Origin: Flaccisagitta enflata
Lineage: Eukaryota; Chaetognatha; Sagittoidea; Aphragmophora
Reading direction: 5' to 3'
Length of the DNA: 64,000 nt
NCBI GenBank assembly: GCA_965153355.1
Contig: OZ231126.1
Location: 96,906,001-96,970,000 of the forward strand
A program made the position numbers and the translations under genes. Below are positions 30,501 through 45,900 of the stretch, in pieces. Within the stretch, counting starts at the first letter, position 1, and every line of letters starts with the position of its first letter. The notes under the pieces are model-generated. The model did no database searches. It was given only the letters and a program-made list of their open reading frames with translations, and was not told where the DNA came from.

Positions 30501-33500
30501 AAATCAACCCTAATTTTTTGGCATTTTACCTTAAATCATCCATTTGACCCTTCTAGAAGGCATATTTTGATTGATTTCAAATTTTTATATTTCATTTGTC
30601 CTCTAATAAAGCTGAAGACAACAGAAATTTAGCCTTATGTCTCAATATGGTTAACCGCGGCAACTTTTAGAGAGCCTCGCCACCATATTGCGGGACTATT
30701 AGCCAACTTAGCTCATCATTTGGTTTCTCAAGAACCAAAAGAGCAATTTCAGCCCAAAATTTGAGTGGTTGGAGCAAGTGGAAGAGGGGAACCAGGGGTA
30801 AATGTAACTATTAGGAGTATCTCAGAAATGTATGGATAAAGTGGCCAAAGGTCGATCAAGGCAAAATTTGCAGTGGAAGAGGGGAACCAGGGGTAAATGT
30901 AACTATTAGGAGTATCTCAGAAATGTATGGATAAAGTGGCCAAAGGTCGATCAAGGCAAAATTGCAGACTTTGGGCTAGTGAGAACTGCTTGATTGCTTG
31001 TCATATGGTTACTAGTATCTAATTGGTCAAAACTAGAATGATGGGAGCAATTAGTTTTGCCTCATACGTAGGATAGCCCTATGTTGCTGTATGGGGGTAG
31101 TGGTCCAAATTTACATCAAAATCGCGTATATAGTCTCTTTTTCAGTAATTTTTTTGCATTTTGGGGATATTCATCAGTCAATTGAATATGTTTTATCACT
31201 CATCAACCCTTTAGCTTGCATGAGACAAAAAATCAAGCCAAAATTCCAATTCAGCTAGATTTTATACACTGTCAAAGTATGGCTGAGTTTTGCTTATTGC
31301 TCATTTTGTCGACTATTGAGTGCACCCTTATAAGGAAACTGCCAAGTATTAGGATATCAAAAAATGAATTTTTGCTAGATTTTTTGGTTCAAAAGTGTAG
31401 AATCATGATTTTTTAGATGGTTTTAGACATTTTCGAGACTTTTTAGTAAGCTGTTTGTCCCTAAATAGCTTTTAAAGTGGAAAGGATTTTTTGGATTTTG
31501 GGGGATTTTTGTCTCCTAAACGAGGCTAAAAATTGGGTTTTATTCGACTGTTACATAGTGAAAATGGTTAAATCAACCCTAATTTTTTGGCATTTTACCT
31601 TAAATCATCCATTTGACCCTTCTAGAAGGCATATTTTGATTGATTTCAAATTTTTATATTTCATTTGTCCTCTAATAAAGCTGAAGACAACAGAAATTTA
31701 GCCTTATGTCTCAATATGGTTAACCGCGGCAACTTTTAGAGAGCCTCGCCACCATATTGCGGGACTATTAGCCAACTTAGCTCATCATTTGGTTTCTCAA
31801 GAACCAAAAGAGCAATTTCAGCCCAAAATTTGAGTGGTTGGAGCAAGTGGAAGAGGGGAACCAGGGGTAAATGTAACTATTAGGAGTATCTCAGAAATGT
31901 ATGGATAAAGTGGCCAAAGGTCATCAAGGCAAAATTGCAGTGGAAGAGGGGAACCAGGGGTAAATGTAACTATTAGGAGTATCTCAGAAATGTATGGATA
32001 AAGTGGCCAAAGGTCGATCAAGGCAAAATTGCAGACTTTGGGCTAGTGAGAACTGCTTGATTGCTTGTCATATGGTTACTAGTATCTAATTGGTCAAAAC
32101 TAGAATGATGGGAGCAATTAGTTTTGCCTCATATGTAGGATAGCCCTATATTGCTGTATGGGGGTAGTGGTCCAAATTTACATCAAAATTGCGTATATAG
32201 TCTCTTTTTCAGTAATTTTTTTGCATTTTGGGGATATTCATCAGTCAATTGAATATGTTTTATCACTCATCAACCCTTTAGCTTGCATGAGACAAAAAAT
32301 CATGCCAAAATTCCAATTCAGCTAGATTTTATAGACTGTCAAAGTATGGCTGAGTTTTGCTTATTGCTCATTTTGTCGACTATTGAGTGCACCCTTATAA
32401 GGAAACTGCCAAGTATGAGGATATCAAAAAATGAATTTTTGCTAGATTTTTTGGTTCAAAAGTGTAGAATCATGATTTTTTAGATGGTTTTAGACATTTT
32501 CGAGACTTTTTAGTAAGCTGTTTGTCCCTAAATAGCTTTTAAAGTGGAAAGGATTTTTTGGATTTTGGGGGATTTTGTCTCCTAAACGAGGCTAAAAATT
32601 GGGTTTTATTCGACTGTTACATAGTGAAAATGGTTAAATCAACCCTAATTTTTTGGCATTTTACCTTAAATCATCCATTTGACCCTTCTAGAAGGCATAT
32701 TTTGATTGATTTCAAATTTTTATATTTCATTTGTCCTCTAATAAAGCTGAAGACAACAGAAATTTAGCCTTATGTCTCAATATGGTTAACCGCGGCAACT
32801 TTTAGAGAGCCTCGCCACCATATTGCGGGACTATTAGCCAACTTAGCTCATCATTTGGTTTCTCAAGAACCAAAAGAGCAATTTCAGCCCAAAATTTGAG
32901 TGGTTGGAGCAAGTGGAAGAGGGGAACCAGGGGTAAATGTAACTATTAGGAGTATCTCAGAAATGTATGGATAAAGTGGCAAAAGGTCAATCAAGGCAAA
33001 AATTGGAGCAAGTGGAAGAGGGGAACCAGGGGTAAATGTAACTATTAGGAGTATCTCAGAAATGTATGGATAAAGTGGCCAAAGGTCGATCAAGGCAAAA
33101 TTGCAGACTTTGGGCTAGTGAGAACTGCTTGATTGCTTGTCATATGGTTACTAGTATCTAATTGGTCAAAACTAGAATGATGGGAGCAATTAGTTTTGCC
33201 TCATATGTAGGATAGCCCTATATTGCTGTATGGGGGTAGTGGTCCAAATTTACATCAAAATTGCGTATATAGTCTCTTTTTCAGTAATTTTTTTGCATTT
33301 TGGGGATATTCATCAGTCAATTGAATATGTTTTATCACTCATCAACCCTTTAGCTTGCATGAGACAAAAAATCATGCCAAAATTCCAATTCAGCTAGATT
33401 TTATAGACTGTCAAAGTATGGCTGAGTTTTGCTTATTGCTCATTTTGTCGACTATTGAGTGCACCCTTATAAGGAAACTGCCAAGTATGAGGATATCAAA

Positions 33501-36131
33501 AAATGAATTTTTGCTAGATTTTTGGTTCAAAAGTGTAGAATCATGATTTTTAGATGGTTTTAGACATTTTCGAGACTTTTTAGTAAGCTGTTTGTCCCTA
33601 AATAGCTTTTAAAGTGGAAAGGATTTTGGGGGATTTTGGGGGATTTCTGTCTCCTAAACGAGGCTAAAAATTGGGTTTTATTCGACTGTTACATAGTGAA
33701 AATGGTTAAATCAACCCTAATTTTTTGGCATTTTACCTTAAATCATCCATTTGACCCTTCTAGAAGGCATATTTTGATTGATTTCAAATTTTTATATTTC
33801 ATTTGTCCTCTAATAAAGCTGAAGACAACAGAAATTTAGCCTTATGTCTCAATATGGTTACCGCGGCAACTTTTAGAGAGCCTCGCCACCATATTGCGGG
33901 ACTATTAGCCAACTTAGCTCATCATTTGGTTTCTCAAGAACCAAAAGAGCAATTTCAGCCCAAAATTTGAGTGGTTGGAGCAAGTGGAAGAGGGGAACCA
34001 GGGGTAAATGTAACTATTAGGAGTCATCTCAGAAATGTATGGATAAAGTGGCCAAAGGTCAATCAAGGCAAAATTTGAGTGGTTGGAGCAAGTGGAAGAG
34101 GGGAACCAGGGGTAAATGTAACTATTAGGAGTATCTCAGAAATGTATGGATAAAGTGGCCAAAGGTCGATCAAGGCAAAATTGCAGACTTTGGGCTAGTG
34201 AGAACTGCTTGATTGCTTGTCATATGGTTACTAGTATCTAATTGGTCAAAACTAGAATGATGGGAGCAATTAGTTTTGCCTCATATGTAGGATAGCCCTA
34301 TATTGCTGTATGGGGGTAGTGGTCCAAATTTACATCAAAATTGCGTATATAGTCTCTTTTTCAGTAATTTTTTTGCATTTTGGGGATATTCATCAGTCAA
34401 TTGAATATGTTTTATCACTCATCAACCCTTTAGCTTGCATGAGACAAAAAATCAAGCCAAAATTCCAATTCAGCTAGATTTTATAGACTGTCAAAGTATG
34501 GCTGAGTTTTGCTTATTGCTCATTTTGTCGACTATTGAGTGCACCCTTATAAGGAAACTGCCAAGTATGAGGATATCAAAAATGAATTTTTGCTAGATTT
34601 TTTGGTTCAAAAGTGTAGAATCATGATTTTTAGATGGTTTTAGACATTTTCGAGACTTTTTAGTAAGCTGTTTGTCCCTAAATAGCTTTTAAAGTGGAAA
34701 GGATTTTTTGGATTTTGGGGGATTTTTGTCTCCTAAACGAGGCTAAAAATTGGGTTTTATTCGACTGTTACATAGTGAAAATGGTTAAATCAACCCTAAT
34801 TTTTTGGCATTTTACCTTAAATCATCCATTTGACCCTTCTAGAAGGCATATTTTGATTGATTTCAAATTTTTATATTTCATTTGTCCTCTAATAAAGCTG
34901 AAGACAACAGAAATTTAGCCTTATGTCTCAATATGGTTACCGCGGCAACTTTTAGAGAGCCTCGCCACCATATTGCGGGACTATTAGCCAACTTAGCTCA
35001 TCATTTGGTTTCTCAAGAACCAAAAGAGCAATTTCAGCCCAAAATTTGAGTGGTTGGAGCAAGTGGAAGAGGGGAACCAGGGGTAAATGTAACTATTAGG
35101 AGTATCTCAGAAATGTATGGATAAAGTGGCCAAAGGTCGATCAAGGCAAAATTGCAGTGGAAGAGGGGAACCAGGGGTAAATGTAACTATTAGGAGTATC
35201 TCAGAAATGTATGGATAAAGTGGCCAAAGGTCGATCAAGGCAAAATTGCAGACTTTGGGCTAGTGAGAACTGCTTGATTGCTTGTCATATGGTTACTAGT
35301 ATCTAATTGGTCAAAACTAGAATGATGGGAGCAATTAGTTTTGCCTCATATGTAGGATAGCCCTATATTGCTGTATGGGGGTAGTGGTCCAAATTTACAT
35401 CAAAATTGCGTATATAGTCTCTTTTTCAGTAATTTTTTTGCATTTTGGGGATATTCATCAGTCAATTGAATATGTTTTATCACTCATCAACCCTTTAGCT
35501 TGCATGAGACAAAAAATCATGCCAAAATTCCAATTCAGCTAGATTTTATAAACTGTCAAAGTATGGCTGAGTTTTGCTTATTGCTCATTTTGTCGACTAT
35601 TGAGTGCACCCTTATAAGGAAACTGCCAAGTATGAGGATATCAAAAAATGAATTTTTGCTAGATTTTTTGGTTCAAAAGTGTAGAATCATGATTTTTTAG
35701 ATGGTTTTAGACATTTTCGAGACTTTTTAGTAAGCTGTTTGTCCCTAAATAGCTTTTAAAGTGGAAAGGATTTCTTGGATTTTGGGGGATTTTTGTCTCC
35801 TAAACGAGGCTAAAAATTGGGTTTTATTCGACTGTTACATAGTGAAAATGGTTAAATCAACCCTACTTTTTGGCATTTTACCTTAAATCATCCATTTGAC
35901 CCTTCTAGAAGGCATATTTTGATTGATTTCAAATTTTTATATTTCATTTGTCCTCTAATAAAGCTGAAGACAACAGAAATTTAGCCTTATGTCTCGATAT
36001 GGTCAACCGCGGCAACTTTTAGAGCGCCTCGCCGCCATATTGCGGGACTATTAGCCAACTTAGCTCATCATTTGGTTTCTCAAGAACCAAAAGAGCAATT
36101 TCAGCCCAAAATTTGAGTGGTTGGAGCAAGT

Positions 36132-36382
36132 CATAAGGCAGAACAGCCAATTATTTTATTCAGCATCAACTAGTTCAAAAAATATCAACCTCACCAGGAT
36201 TTTCTTATTTGATCCATAAAGATGCAATTGCACTTATCATGTCCACTGATGCCGTTGCACTTTTTACTTGGGTCGTAAGATTTAAAAGAAATATTCTCAT
36301 TATAATTCTTGTTCCCCTAAATAAAGTCAATGCATTTGATACACACTAATCATCCCAGGAATCAGGTTTTTCAATCGAAATG
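36132..36382 (+). repeat. 251-bp insert, copy 2
   Basis: Same segment and junctions as 24318-24568, eleven units downstream. The preceding unit carries the same rare variant (TATAAACTGTC instead of TATAGACTGTC) as the units before the other two inserts. Confidence 0.9.
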
Positions 36383-39300
36383 GGAAGAGGGGAACCAGGG
36401 GTAAATGTAACTATTAGGAGTATCTCAGAAATGTATGGATAAAGTGGCCAAAGGTCGATCAAGGCAAAATTGCAGACTTTGGGCTAGTGAGAACTGCTTG
36501 ATTGCTTGTCATATGGTTACTAGTATCTAATTGGTCAAAACTAGAATGATGGGAGCAATTAGTTTTGCCTCATATGTAGGATAGCCCTATATTGCTGTAT
36601 GGGGGTAGTGGTCCAAATTTACATCAAAATTGCGTATATAGTCTCTTTTTCAGTAATTTTTTTGCATTTTGGGGATATTCATCAGTCAATTGAATATGTT
36701 TTATCACTCATCAACCCTTTAGCTTGCATGAGACAAAAAATCATGCCAAAATTCCAATTCAGCTAGATTTTATAGACTGTCAAAGTATGGCTGAGTTTTG
36801 CTTATTGCTCATTTTGTCGGCTATTGAGTGCACCCTTATAAGGAAACTGCAAAGTATGAGGATATCAAAAAATGAATTTTTGCTAGATTTTTTGGTTCAA
36901 AAGTGTAGAATCATGATTTTTTAGATGGTTTTAGACATTTTCGAGACTTTTTAGTAAGCTGTTTGTCCCTAAATAGCTTTTAAAGTGGAAAGGATTTCTT
37001 GGATTTTGGGGGATTTTTGTCTCCTAAACGAGGCTAAAAATCGGGTTTTATCTGACTGTTACATAGTGAAAATGGTTAAATCAACCCTAATTTTTTGGCA
37101 TTTTACCTTAAATCATCCATTTGACCCTTCTGAAAGTCACATTTTGATTGATTTCAAATTTTTATATTTCATTTGTCCTCTAATAAAGCTGAAGACAACA
37201 GAAATTTAGCCTTATGTCTCGATATGGTCAACCGCGGCAACTTTTAGAGCGCCTCGCCGCCATATTGCGGGACTATTAGCCAACTTAGCTCATCATTTGG
37301 TTTCTCAAGAACCAAAAGAGCAATTTCAGCCCAAAATTTGAGTGGTTGGAGCAAGTGGAAGAGGGGAACCAGGGGTAAATGTAACTATTAGGAGTATCTC
37401 AGAAATGTATGGATAAAGTGGCCAAAGGTCGATCAAGGCAAAATTGCAGTGGAAGAGGGGAACCAGGGGTAAATGTAACTATTAGGAGTATCTCAGAAAT
37501 GTATGGATAAAGTGGCCAAAGGTCGATCAAGGCAAAATTGCAGACTTTGGGCTAGTGAGAACTGCTTGATTGCTTGTCATATGGTTACTAGTATCTAATT
37601 GGTCAAAACTAGAATGATGGGAGCAATTAGTTTTGCCTCATATGTAGGATAGCCCTATATTGCTGTATGGGGGTAGTGGTCCAAATTTACATCAAAATTG
37701 CATATATAGTCTCTTTTTCAGTAATTTTTTTGCATTTTGGGGATATTCATCAGTCAATTGAATATGTTTTATCACTCATCAACCCTTTAGCTTGCATGAG
37801 ACAAAAAATCAAGCCAAAATTCCAATTCAGCTAGATTTTATAGACTGTCAAAGTATGGCTGAGTTTTGCTTATTGCTCATTTTGTCGACTATTGAGTGCA
37901 CCCTTATAAGGAAACTGCCAAGTATGAGGATATCAAAAAATGAATTTTTGCTAGATTTTTTGGTTCAAAAGTGTAGAATCATGATTTTTTAGATGGTTTT
38001 AGACATTTTTGAGACTTTTTAGTAAGCTGTTTGTCCCTAAATAGCTTTTAAAAAAGAAAGGATTTTTTGGATTTTGGGGGATTTTTGTCTCCTAATCGAG
38101 GCTAGAAATCGGGTTTTATTCGACTGTTACATAGTGAAAATGGTCAAATCAACCCTAATTTTTTGGCATTTTACCTAAAAACATCCATTTGACCCTTCTA
38201 GAAGGCATATTTTGATTGATTTCAAATTTTTATATTTCATTTGTCCTCTAATAAAGCTGAAGACAACAGAAATTTAGCCTTATGTCTCAATATGGTTAAC
38301 CGCGGCAACTTTTAGAGAGCCTCGCCACCATATTGCGGGACTATTAGCCAACTTAGCTCATCATTTGGTTTCTCAAGAACCAAAAGAGCAATTTCAGCCC
38401 AAAATTTGAGTGGTTGGAGCAAGTGGAAGAGGGGAACCAGGGGTAAATGTAACTATTAGGAGTATCTCAGAAATGTATGGATAAAGTGGCCAAAGGTCGA
38501 TCAAGGCAAAAATTGCAAGTGGAAGAGGGGAACCAGGGGTAAATGTAACTATTAGGAGTATCTCAGAAATGTATGGATAAAGTGGCCAAAGGTCGATCAA
38601 GGCAAAATTGCAGACTTTGGGCTAGTGAGAACTGCTTGATTGCTTGTCATATGGTTACTAGTATCTAATTGGTCAAAACTAGAATGATGGGAGCAATTAG
38701 TTTTGCCTCATATGTAGGATAGCCCTATATTGCTGTATGGGGGTAGTGGTCCAAATTTACATCAAAATTGCGTATATAGTCTCTTTTTCAGTAATTTTTT
38801 TGCATTTTGGGGATATTCATCAGTCAATTGAATATGTTTTATCACTCATCAACCCTTTAGCTTGCATGAGACAAAAAATCAAGCCAAAATTCCAATTCAG
38901 CTAGATTTTATAGACTGTCAAAGTATGGCTGAGTTTTGCTTATTGCTCATTTTGTCGACTATTGAGTGCACCCTTATAAGGAAACTGCCAAGTATGAGGA
39001 TATCAAAAAATGAATTTTTGCTAGATTTTTTGGTTCAAAAGTGTAGAATCATGATTTTTTAGATGGTTTTAGACATTTTCGAGACTTTTTAGTAAGCTGT
39101 TTGTCCCTAAATAGCTTTTAAAGTGGAAAGGATTTTTTGGATTTTGGGGGATTTTTGTCTCCTAAACGAGGCTAAAAATTGGGTTTTATTTGACTGTTAC
39201 ATAGTGAAAATGGTTAAATCAACCCTAATTTTTTGGCATTTTACCTTAAATCATCCATTTGACCCTTCTAGAAGGCATATTTTGATTGATTTCAAATTTT

Positions 39301-42300
39301 TATATTTCATTTGTCCTCTAATAAAGCTGAAGACAACAGAAATTTAGCCTTATGTCTCAATATGGTTAACCGCGGCAACTTTTAGAGAGCCTCGCCACCA
39401 TATTGCGGGACTATTAGCCAACTTAGCTCATCATTTGGTTTCTCAAGAACCAAAAGAGCAATTTCAGCCCAAAATTTGAGTGGTTGGAGCAAGTGGAAGA
39501 GGGGAACCAGGGGTAAATGTAACTATTAGGAGTATCTCAGAAATGTATGGATAAAGTGGCCAAAGGTCGATCAAGGCAAAATTGCAGTGGAAGAGGGGAA
39601 CCAGGGGTAAATGTAACTATTAGGAGTATCTCAGAAATGTATGGATAAAGTGGCCAAAGGTCGATCAAGGCAAAATTGCAGACTTTGGGCTAGTGAGAAC
39701 TGCTTGATTGCTTGTCATATGGTTACTAGTATCTAATTGGTCAAAACTAGAATGATGGGAGCAATTAGTTTTGCCTCATATGTAGGATAGCCCTATATTG
39801 CTGTATGGGGGTAGTGGTCCAAATTTACATCAAAATTGCGTATATAGTCTCTTTTTCAGTAATTTTTTTGCATTTTGGGGATATTCATCAGTCAATTGAA
39901 TATGTTTTATCACTCATCAACCCTTTAGCTTGCATGAGACAAAAAATCAAGCCAAAATTCCAATTCAGCTAGATTTTATAGACTGTCAAAGTATGGCTGA
40001 GTTTTGCTTATTGCTCATTTTGTCGACTATTGAGTGCACCCTTATAAGGAAACTGCCAATATGAGGATATCAAAAAATGAATTTTTGCTAGATTTTTTGG
40101 TTCAAAAGTGTAGAATCATGATTTTTAAGATGGTTTTAGACATTTTTGAGACTTTTTAGTAAGCTGTTTGTCCCTAAATAGCTTTTAAAGTGGAAAGGAT
40201 TTTTTGGATTTTGGGGGATTTTTGTCTCCTAAACGAGGCTAAAAATTGGGTTTTATTCGACTGTTACATAGTGAAAATGGTTAAATCAACCCTAATTTTT
40301 TGGCATTTTACCTTAAATCATCCATTTGACCCTTCTAGAAGGCATATTTTGATTGATTTCAAATTTTTATATTTCATTTGTCCTCTAATAAAGCTGAAGA
40401 CAACAGAAATTTAGCCTTATGTCTCAATATGGTTACCGCGGCAACTTTTAGAGAGCCTCGCCACCATATTGCGGGACTATTAGCCAACTTAGCTCATCAT
40501 TTGGTTTCTCAAGAACCAAAAGAGCAATTTCAGCCCAAAATTTGAGTGGTTGGAGCAAGTGGAAGAGGGGAACCAGGGGTAAATGTAACTATTAGGAGTA
40601 TCTCAGAAATGTATGGATAAAGTGGCCAAAGGTCGATCAAGGCAAAATTGCAGTGGAAGAGGGGAACCAGGGGTAAATGTAACTATTAGGAGTATCTCAG
40701 AAATGTATGGATAAAGTGGCCAAAGGTCGATCAAGGCAAAATTGCAGACTTTGGGCTAGTGAGAACTGCTTGATTGCTTGTCATATGGTTACTAGTATCT
40801 AATTGGTCAAAACTAGAATGATGGGAGCAATTAGTTTTGCCTCATATGTAGGATAGCCCTATATTGCTGTATGGGGGTAGTGGTCCAAATTTACATCAAA
40901 ATTGCGTATATAGTCTCTTTTTCAGTAATTTTTTTGCATTTTGGGGATATTCATCAGTCAATTGAATATGTTTTATCACTCATCAACCCTTTAGCTTGCA
41001 TGAGACAAAAAATCAAGCCAAAATTCCAATTCAGCTAGATTTTATAGACTGTCAAAGTATGGCTGAGTTTTGCTTATTGCTCATTTTGTCGACTATTGAG
41101 TGCACCCTTATAAGGAAACTGCCAAGTATGAGGATATCAAAAAATGAATTTTTGCTAGATTTTTTGGTTCAAAAGTGTAGAATCATGATTTTTTAGATGG
41201 TTTTAGACATTTTTGAGACTTTTTAGTAAGCTGTTTGTCCCTAAATAGCTTTTAAAGTGGAAAGGATTTTTTGGATTTTGGGGGATTTTTGTCTCCTAAA
41301 CGAGGCTAAAAATCGGGTTTTATCTGACTGTTACATAGTGAAAATGGTTAAATCAACCCTAATTTTTTGGCATTTTACCTTAAATCATCCATTTGACCCT
41401 TCTAGAAGGCATATTTTGATTGATTTCAAATTTTTATATTTCATTTGTCCTCTAATAAAGCTGAAGACAACAGAAACTTAGCCTTATGTCTCAATATGGT
41501 TACCGCGGCAACTTTTAGAGAGCCTCGCCACCATATTGCGGGACTATTAGCCAACTTAGCTCATCATTTGGTTTCTCAAGAACCAAAAGAGCAATTTCAG
41601 CCCAAAATTTGAGTGGTTGGAGCAAGTGGAAGAGGGGAACCAGGGGTAAATGTAACTATTAGGAGTATCTCAGAAATGTATGGATAAAGTGGCCAAAGGT
41701 CGATCAAGGCAAAATTGCAGTGGAAGAGGGGAACCAGGGGTAAATGTAACTATTAGGAGTATCTCAGAAATGTATGGATAAAGTGGCCAAAGGTCGATCA
41801 AGGCAAAATTGCAGACTTTGGGCTAGTGAGAACTGCTTGATTGCTTGTCATATGGTTACTAGTATCTAATTGGTCAAAACTAGAATGATGGGAGCAATTA
41901 GTTTTGCCTCATATGTAGGATAGCCCTATGTTGCTGTATGGGGGTAGTGGTCCAAATTTACATCAAAATTGCGTATATAGTCTCTTTTTCAGTAATTCTT
42001 TTGCATTTTGGGGATAATCATCAGTCAATTGAATATGTTTCATCACTCATCAACCCTTTAGCTTGCATGAGACAAAAAATCATGCCAAAATTCCAATTCA
42101 GCTAGATTTTATAAACTGTCAAAGTATGGCTGAGTTTTGCTTATTGCTCATTTTGTCGACTATTGAGTGCACCCTTATAAGGAAACTGCCAAGTATGAGG
42201 ATATCAAAAAATGAATTTTTGCTAGATTTTTTGGTTCAAAAGTGTAGAATCATGATTTTTTAGATGGTTTTAGACATTTTCGAGACTTTTTAGTAAGCTG

Positions 42301-42694
42301 TTTGTCCCTAAATAGCTTTTAAAGTGGAAAGGATTTCTTGGATTTTGGGGGATTTTTGTCTCCTAAACGAGGCTAAAAATCGGGTTTTATCTGACTGTTA
42401 CATAGTGAAAATGGTTAAATCAACCCTACTTTTTGGCATTTTACCTTAAATCATCCATTTGACCCTTCTAGAAGGCATATTTTGATTGATTTCAAATTTT
42501 TATATTTCATTTGTCCTCTAATAAAGCTGAAGACAACAGAAATTTAGCCTTATGTCTCGATATGGTCAACCGCGGCAACTTTTAGAGCGCCTCGCCGCCA
42601 TATTGCGGGACTATTAGCCAACTTAGCTCATCATTTGGTTTCTCAAGAACCAAAAGAGCAATTTCAGCCCAAAATTTGAGTGGTTGGAGCAAGT

Positions 42695-42945
42695 CATAAG
42701 GCAGAACAGCCAATTATTTTATTCAGCATCAACTAGTTCAAAAAATATCAACCTCACCAGGATTTTCTTATTTGATCCATAAAGATGCAATTGCACTTAT
42801 CATGTCCACTGATGCCGTTGCACTTTTTACTTGGGTCGTAAGATTTAAAAGAAATATTCTCATTATAATTCTTGTTCCCCTAAATAAAGTCAATGCATTT
42901 GATACACACTAATCATCCCAGGAATCAGGTTTTTCAATCGAAATG
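42695..42945 (+). repeat. 251-bp insert, copy 3
   Basis: Same segment and junctions as copies 1 and 2, six units after copy 2. The following unit shares the TTTGTCGGCTATT variant with the unit following copy 2. Confidence 0.9.
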
Positions 42946-45900
42946 GGAAGAGGGGAACCAGGGGTAAATGTAACTATTAGGAGTATCTCAGAAATGTATG
43001 GATAAAGTGGCCAAAGGTCGATCAAGGCAAAATTGCAGACTTTGGGCTAGTGAGAACTGCTTGATTGCTTGTCATATGGTTACTAGTATCTAATTGGTCA
43101 AAACTAGAATGATGGGAGCAATTAGTTTTGCCTCATATGTAGGATAGCCCTATATTGCTGTATGGGGGTAGTGGTCCAAATTTACATCAAAATTGCGTAT
43201 ATAGTCTCTTTTTCAGTAATTTTTTTGCATTTTGGGGATATTCATCAGTCAATTGAATATGTTTCATCACTCATCAACCCTTTAGCTTGCATGAGACAAA
43301 AAATCCAGCCAAAATTACAATGCAGCTAGATTTTACAGACTGTCAAAGTAGGGCTGAGTTTGGCTTATTGCTCATTTTGTCGGCTATTGAGTGCACCCTT
43401 ATAAGGAAACTGCCAAGTATGAGGATATCAAAAAATGAATTTTTGCTAGATTTTTTGGTTCAAAAGTGTAGAATCATGATTTTTTAGATGGTTTTAGACA
43501 TTTTCGAGACTTTTTAGTAAGCTGTTTGTCCCTAAATAGCTTTTAAAGTGGAAAGGATTTTTTGGATTTTGGGGGATTTTTGTCTCCTAAACGAGGCTAA
43601 AAATTGGGTTTTATTCGACTGTTACATAGTGAAAATGGTTAAATCAACCCTAATTTTTTGGCATTTTACCTTAAATCATCCATTTGACCCTTCTAGAAGG
43701 CATATTTTGATTGATTTCAAATTTTTATATTTCATTTGTCCTCTAATAAAGCTGAAGACAACAGAAATTTAGCCTTATGTCTCAATATGGTTAACCGCGG
43801 CAACTTTTAGAGCGCCTCGCCGCCATATTGCGGGACTATTAGCCAACTTAGCTCATCATTTGGTTTCTCAAGAACCAAAAGAGCAATTTCAGCCCAAAAT
43901 TTGAGTGGTTGGAGCAAGTGGAAGAGGGGAACCAGGGGTAAATGTAACTATTAGGAGTATCTCAGAAATGTATGGATAAAGTGGCCAAAGGTCGATCAAG
44001 GCAAAATTGCAGTGGAAGAGGGGAACCAGGGGTAAATGTAACTATTAGGAGTATCTCAGAAATGTATGGATAAAGTGGCCAAAGGTCGATCAAGGCAAAA
44101 TTGCAGACTTTGGGCTAGTGAGAACTGCTTGATTGCTTGTCATATGGTTACTAGTATCTAATTGGTCAAAACTAGAATGATGGGAGCAATTAGTTTTGCC
44201 TCATATGTAGGATAGCCCTATATTGCTGTATGGGGGTAGTGGTCCAAATTTACATCAAAATTGCATATATAGTCTCTTTTTCAGTAATTTTTTTGCATTT
44301 TGGGGATATTCATCAGTCAATTGAATATGTTTTATCACTCATCAACCCTTTAGCTTGCATGAGACAAAAAATCATGCCAAAATTCCAATTCAGCTAGATT
44401 TTATAGACTGTCAAAGTATGGCTGAGTTTTGCTTATTGCTCATTTTGTCGACTATTGAGTGCACCCTTATAAGGAAACTGCCAAGTATGAGGATATCAAA
44501 AATGAATTTTTGCTAGATTTTTTGGTTCAAAAGTGTAGAATCATGATTTTTTAGATGGTTTTAGACATTTTCGAGACTTTTTAGTAAGCTGTTTGTCCCT
44601 AAATAGCTTTTAAAGTGGAAAGGATTTTTTGGATTTTGGGGGATTTTTGTCTCCTAAACGAGGCTAAAAATTGGGTTTTATTCGACTGTTACATAGTGAA
44701 AATGGTTAAATCAACCCTAATTTTTTGGCATTTTACCTTAAATCATCCATTTGACCCTTCTAGAAGGCATATTTTGATTGATTTCAAATTTTTATATTTC
44801 ATTTGTCCTCTAATAAAGCTGAAGACAACAGAAATTTAGCCTTATGTCTCAATATGGTTAACCGCGGCAACTTTTAGAGAGCCTCGCCACCATATTGCGG
44901 GACTATTAGCCAACTTAGCTCATCATTTGGTTTCTCAAGAACCAAAAGAGCAATTTCAGCCCAAAATTTGAGTGGTTGGAGCAAGTGGAAGAGGGGAACC
45001 AGGGGTAAATGTAACTATTAGGAGTATCTCAGAAATGTATGGATAAAGTGGCCAAAGGTCGATCAAGGCAAAATTGCAGTGGAAGAGGGGAACCAGGGGT
45101 AAATGTAACTATTAGGAGTATCTCAGAAATGTATGGATAAAGTGGCCAAAGGTCAATCAAGGCAAAATTGCAGACTTTGGGCTAGTGAGAACTGCTTGAT
45201 TGCTTGTCATATGGTTACTAGTATCTAATTGGTCAAAACTAGAATGATGGGAGCAATTAGTTTTGCCTCATATGTAGGATAGCCCTATATTGCTGTATGG
45301 GGGTAGTGGTCCAAATTTACATCAAAATTGCGTATATAGTCTCTTTTTCAGTAATTTTTTGCATTTTGGGGATATTCATCAGTCAATTGAATATGTTTTA
45401 TCACTCATCAACCCTTTAGCTTGCATGAGACAAAAAATCATGCCAAAATTCCAATTCAGCTAGATTTTATAGACTGTCAAAGTATGGCTGAGTTTTGCTT
45501 ATTGCTCATTTTGTCGACTATTGAGTGCACCCTTATAAGGAAACTGCCAAGTATGAGGATATCAAAAAATGAATTTTTGCTAGATTTTTTGGTTCAAAAG
45601 TGTAGAATCATGATTTTTTAGATGGTTTTAGACATTTTCGAGACTTTTTAGTAAGCTGTTTGTCCCTAAATAGCTTTTAAAGTGGAAAGGATTTCTTGGA
45701 TTTTGGGGGATTTTTGTCTCCTAAACGAGGCTAAAAATCGGGTTTTATCTGACTGTTACATAGTGAAAATGGTTAAATCAACCCTAATTTTTTGGCATTT
45801 TACCTTAAATCATCCATTTGACCCTTCTAGAAGTCATATTTTGATTGATTTCAAATTTTTGTATTTCATTTGTCCTCTAATAAAGCTGAAGACAACAGAA

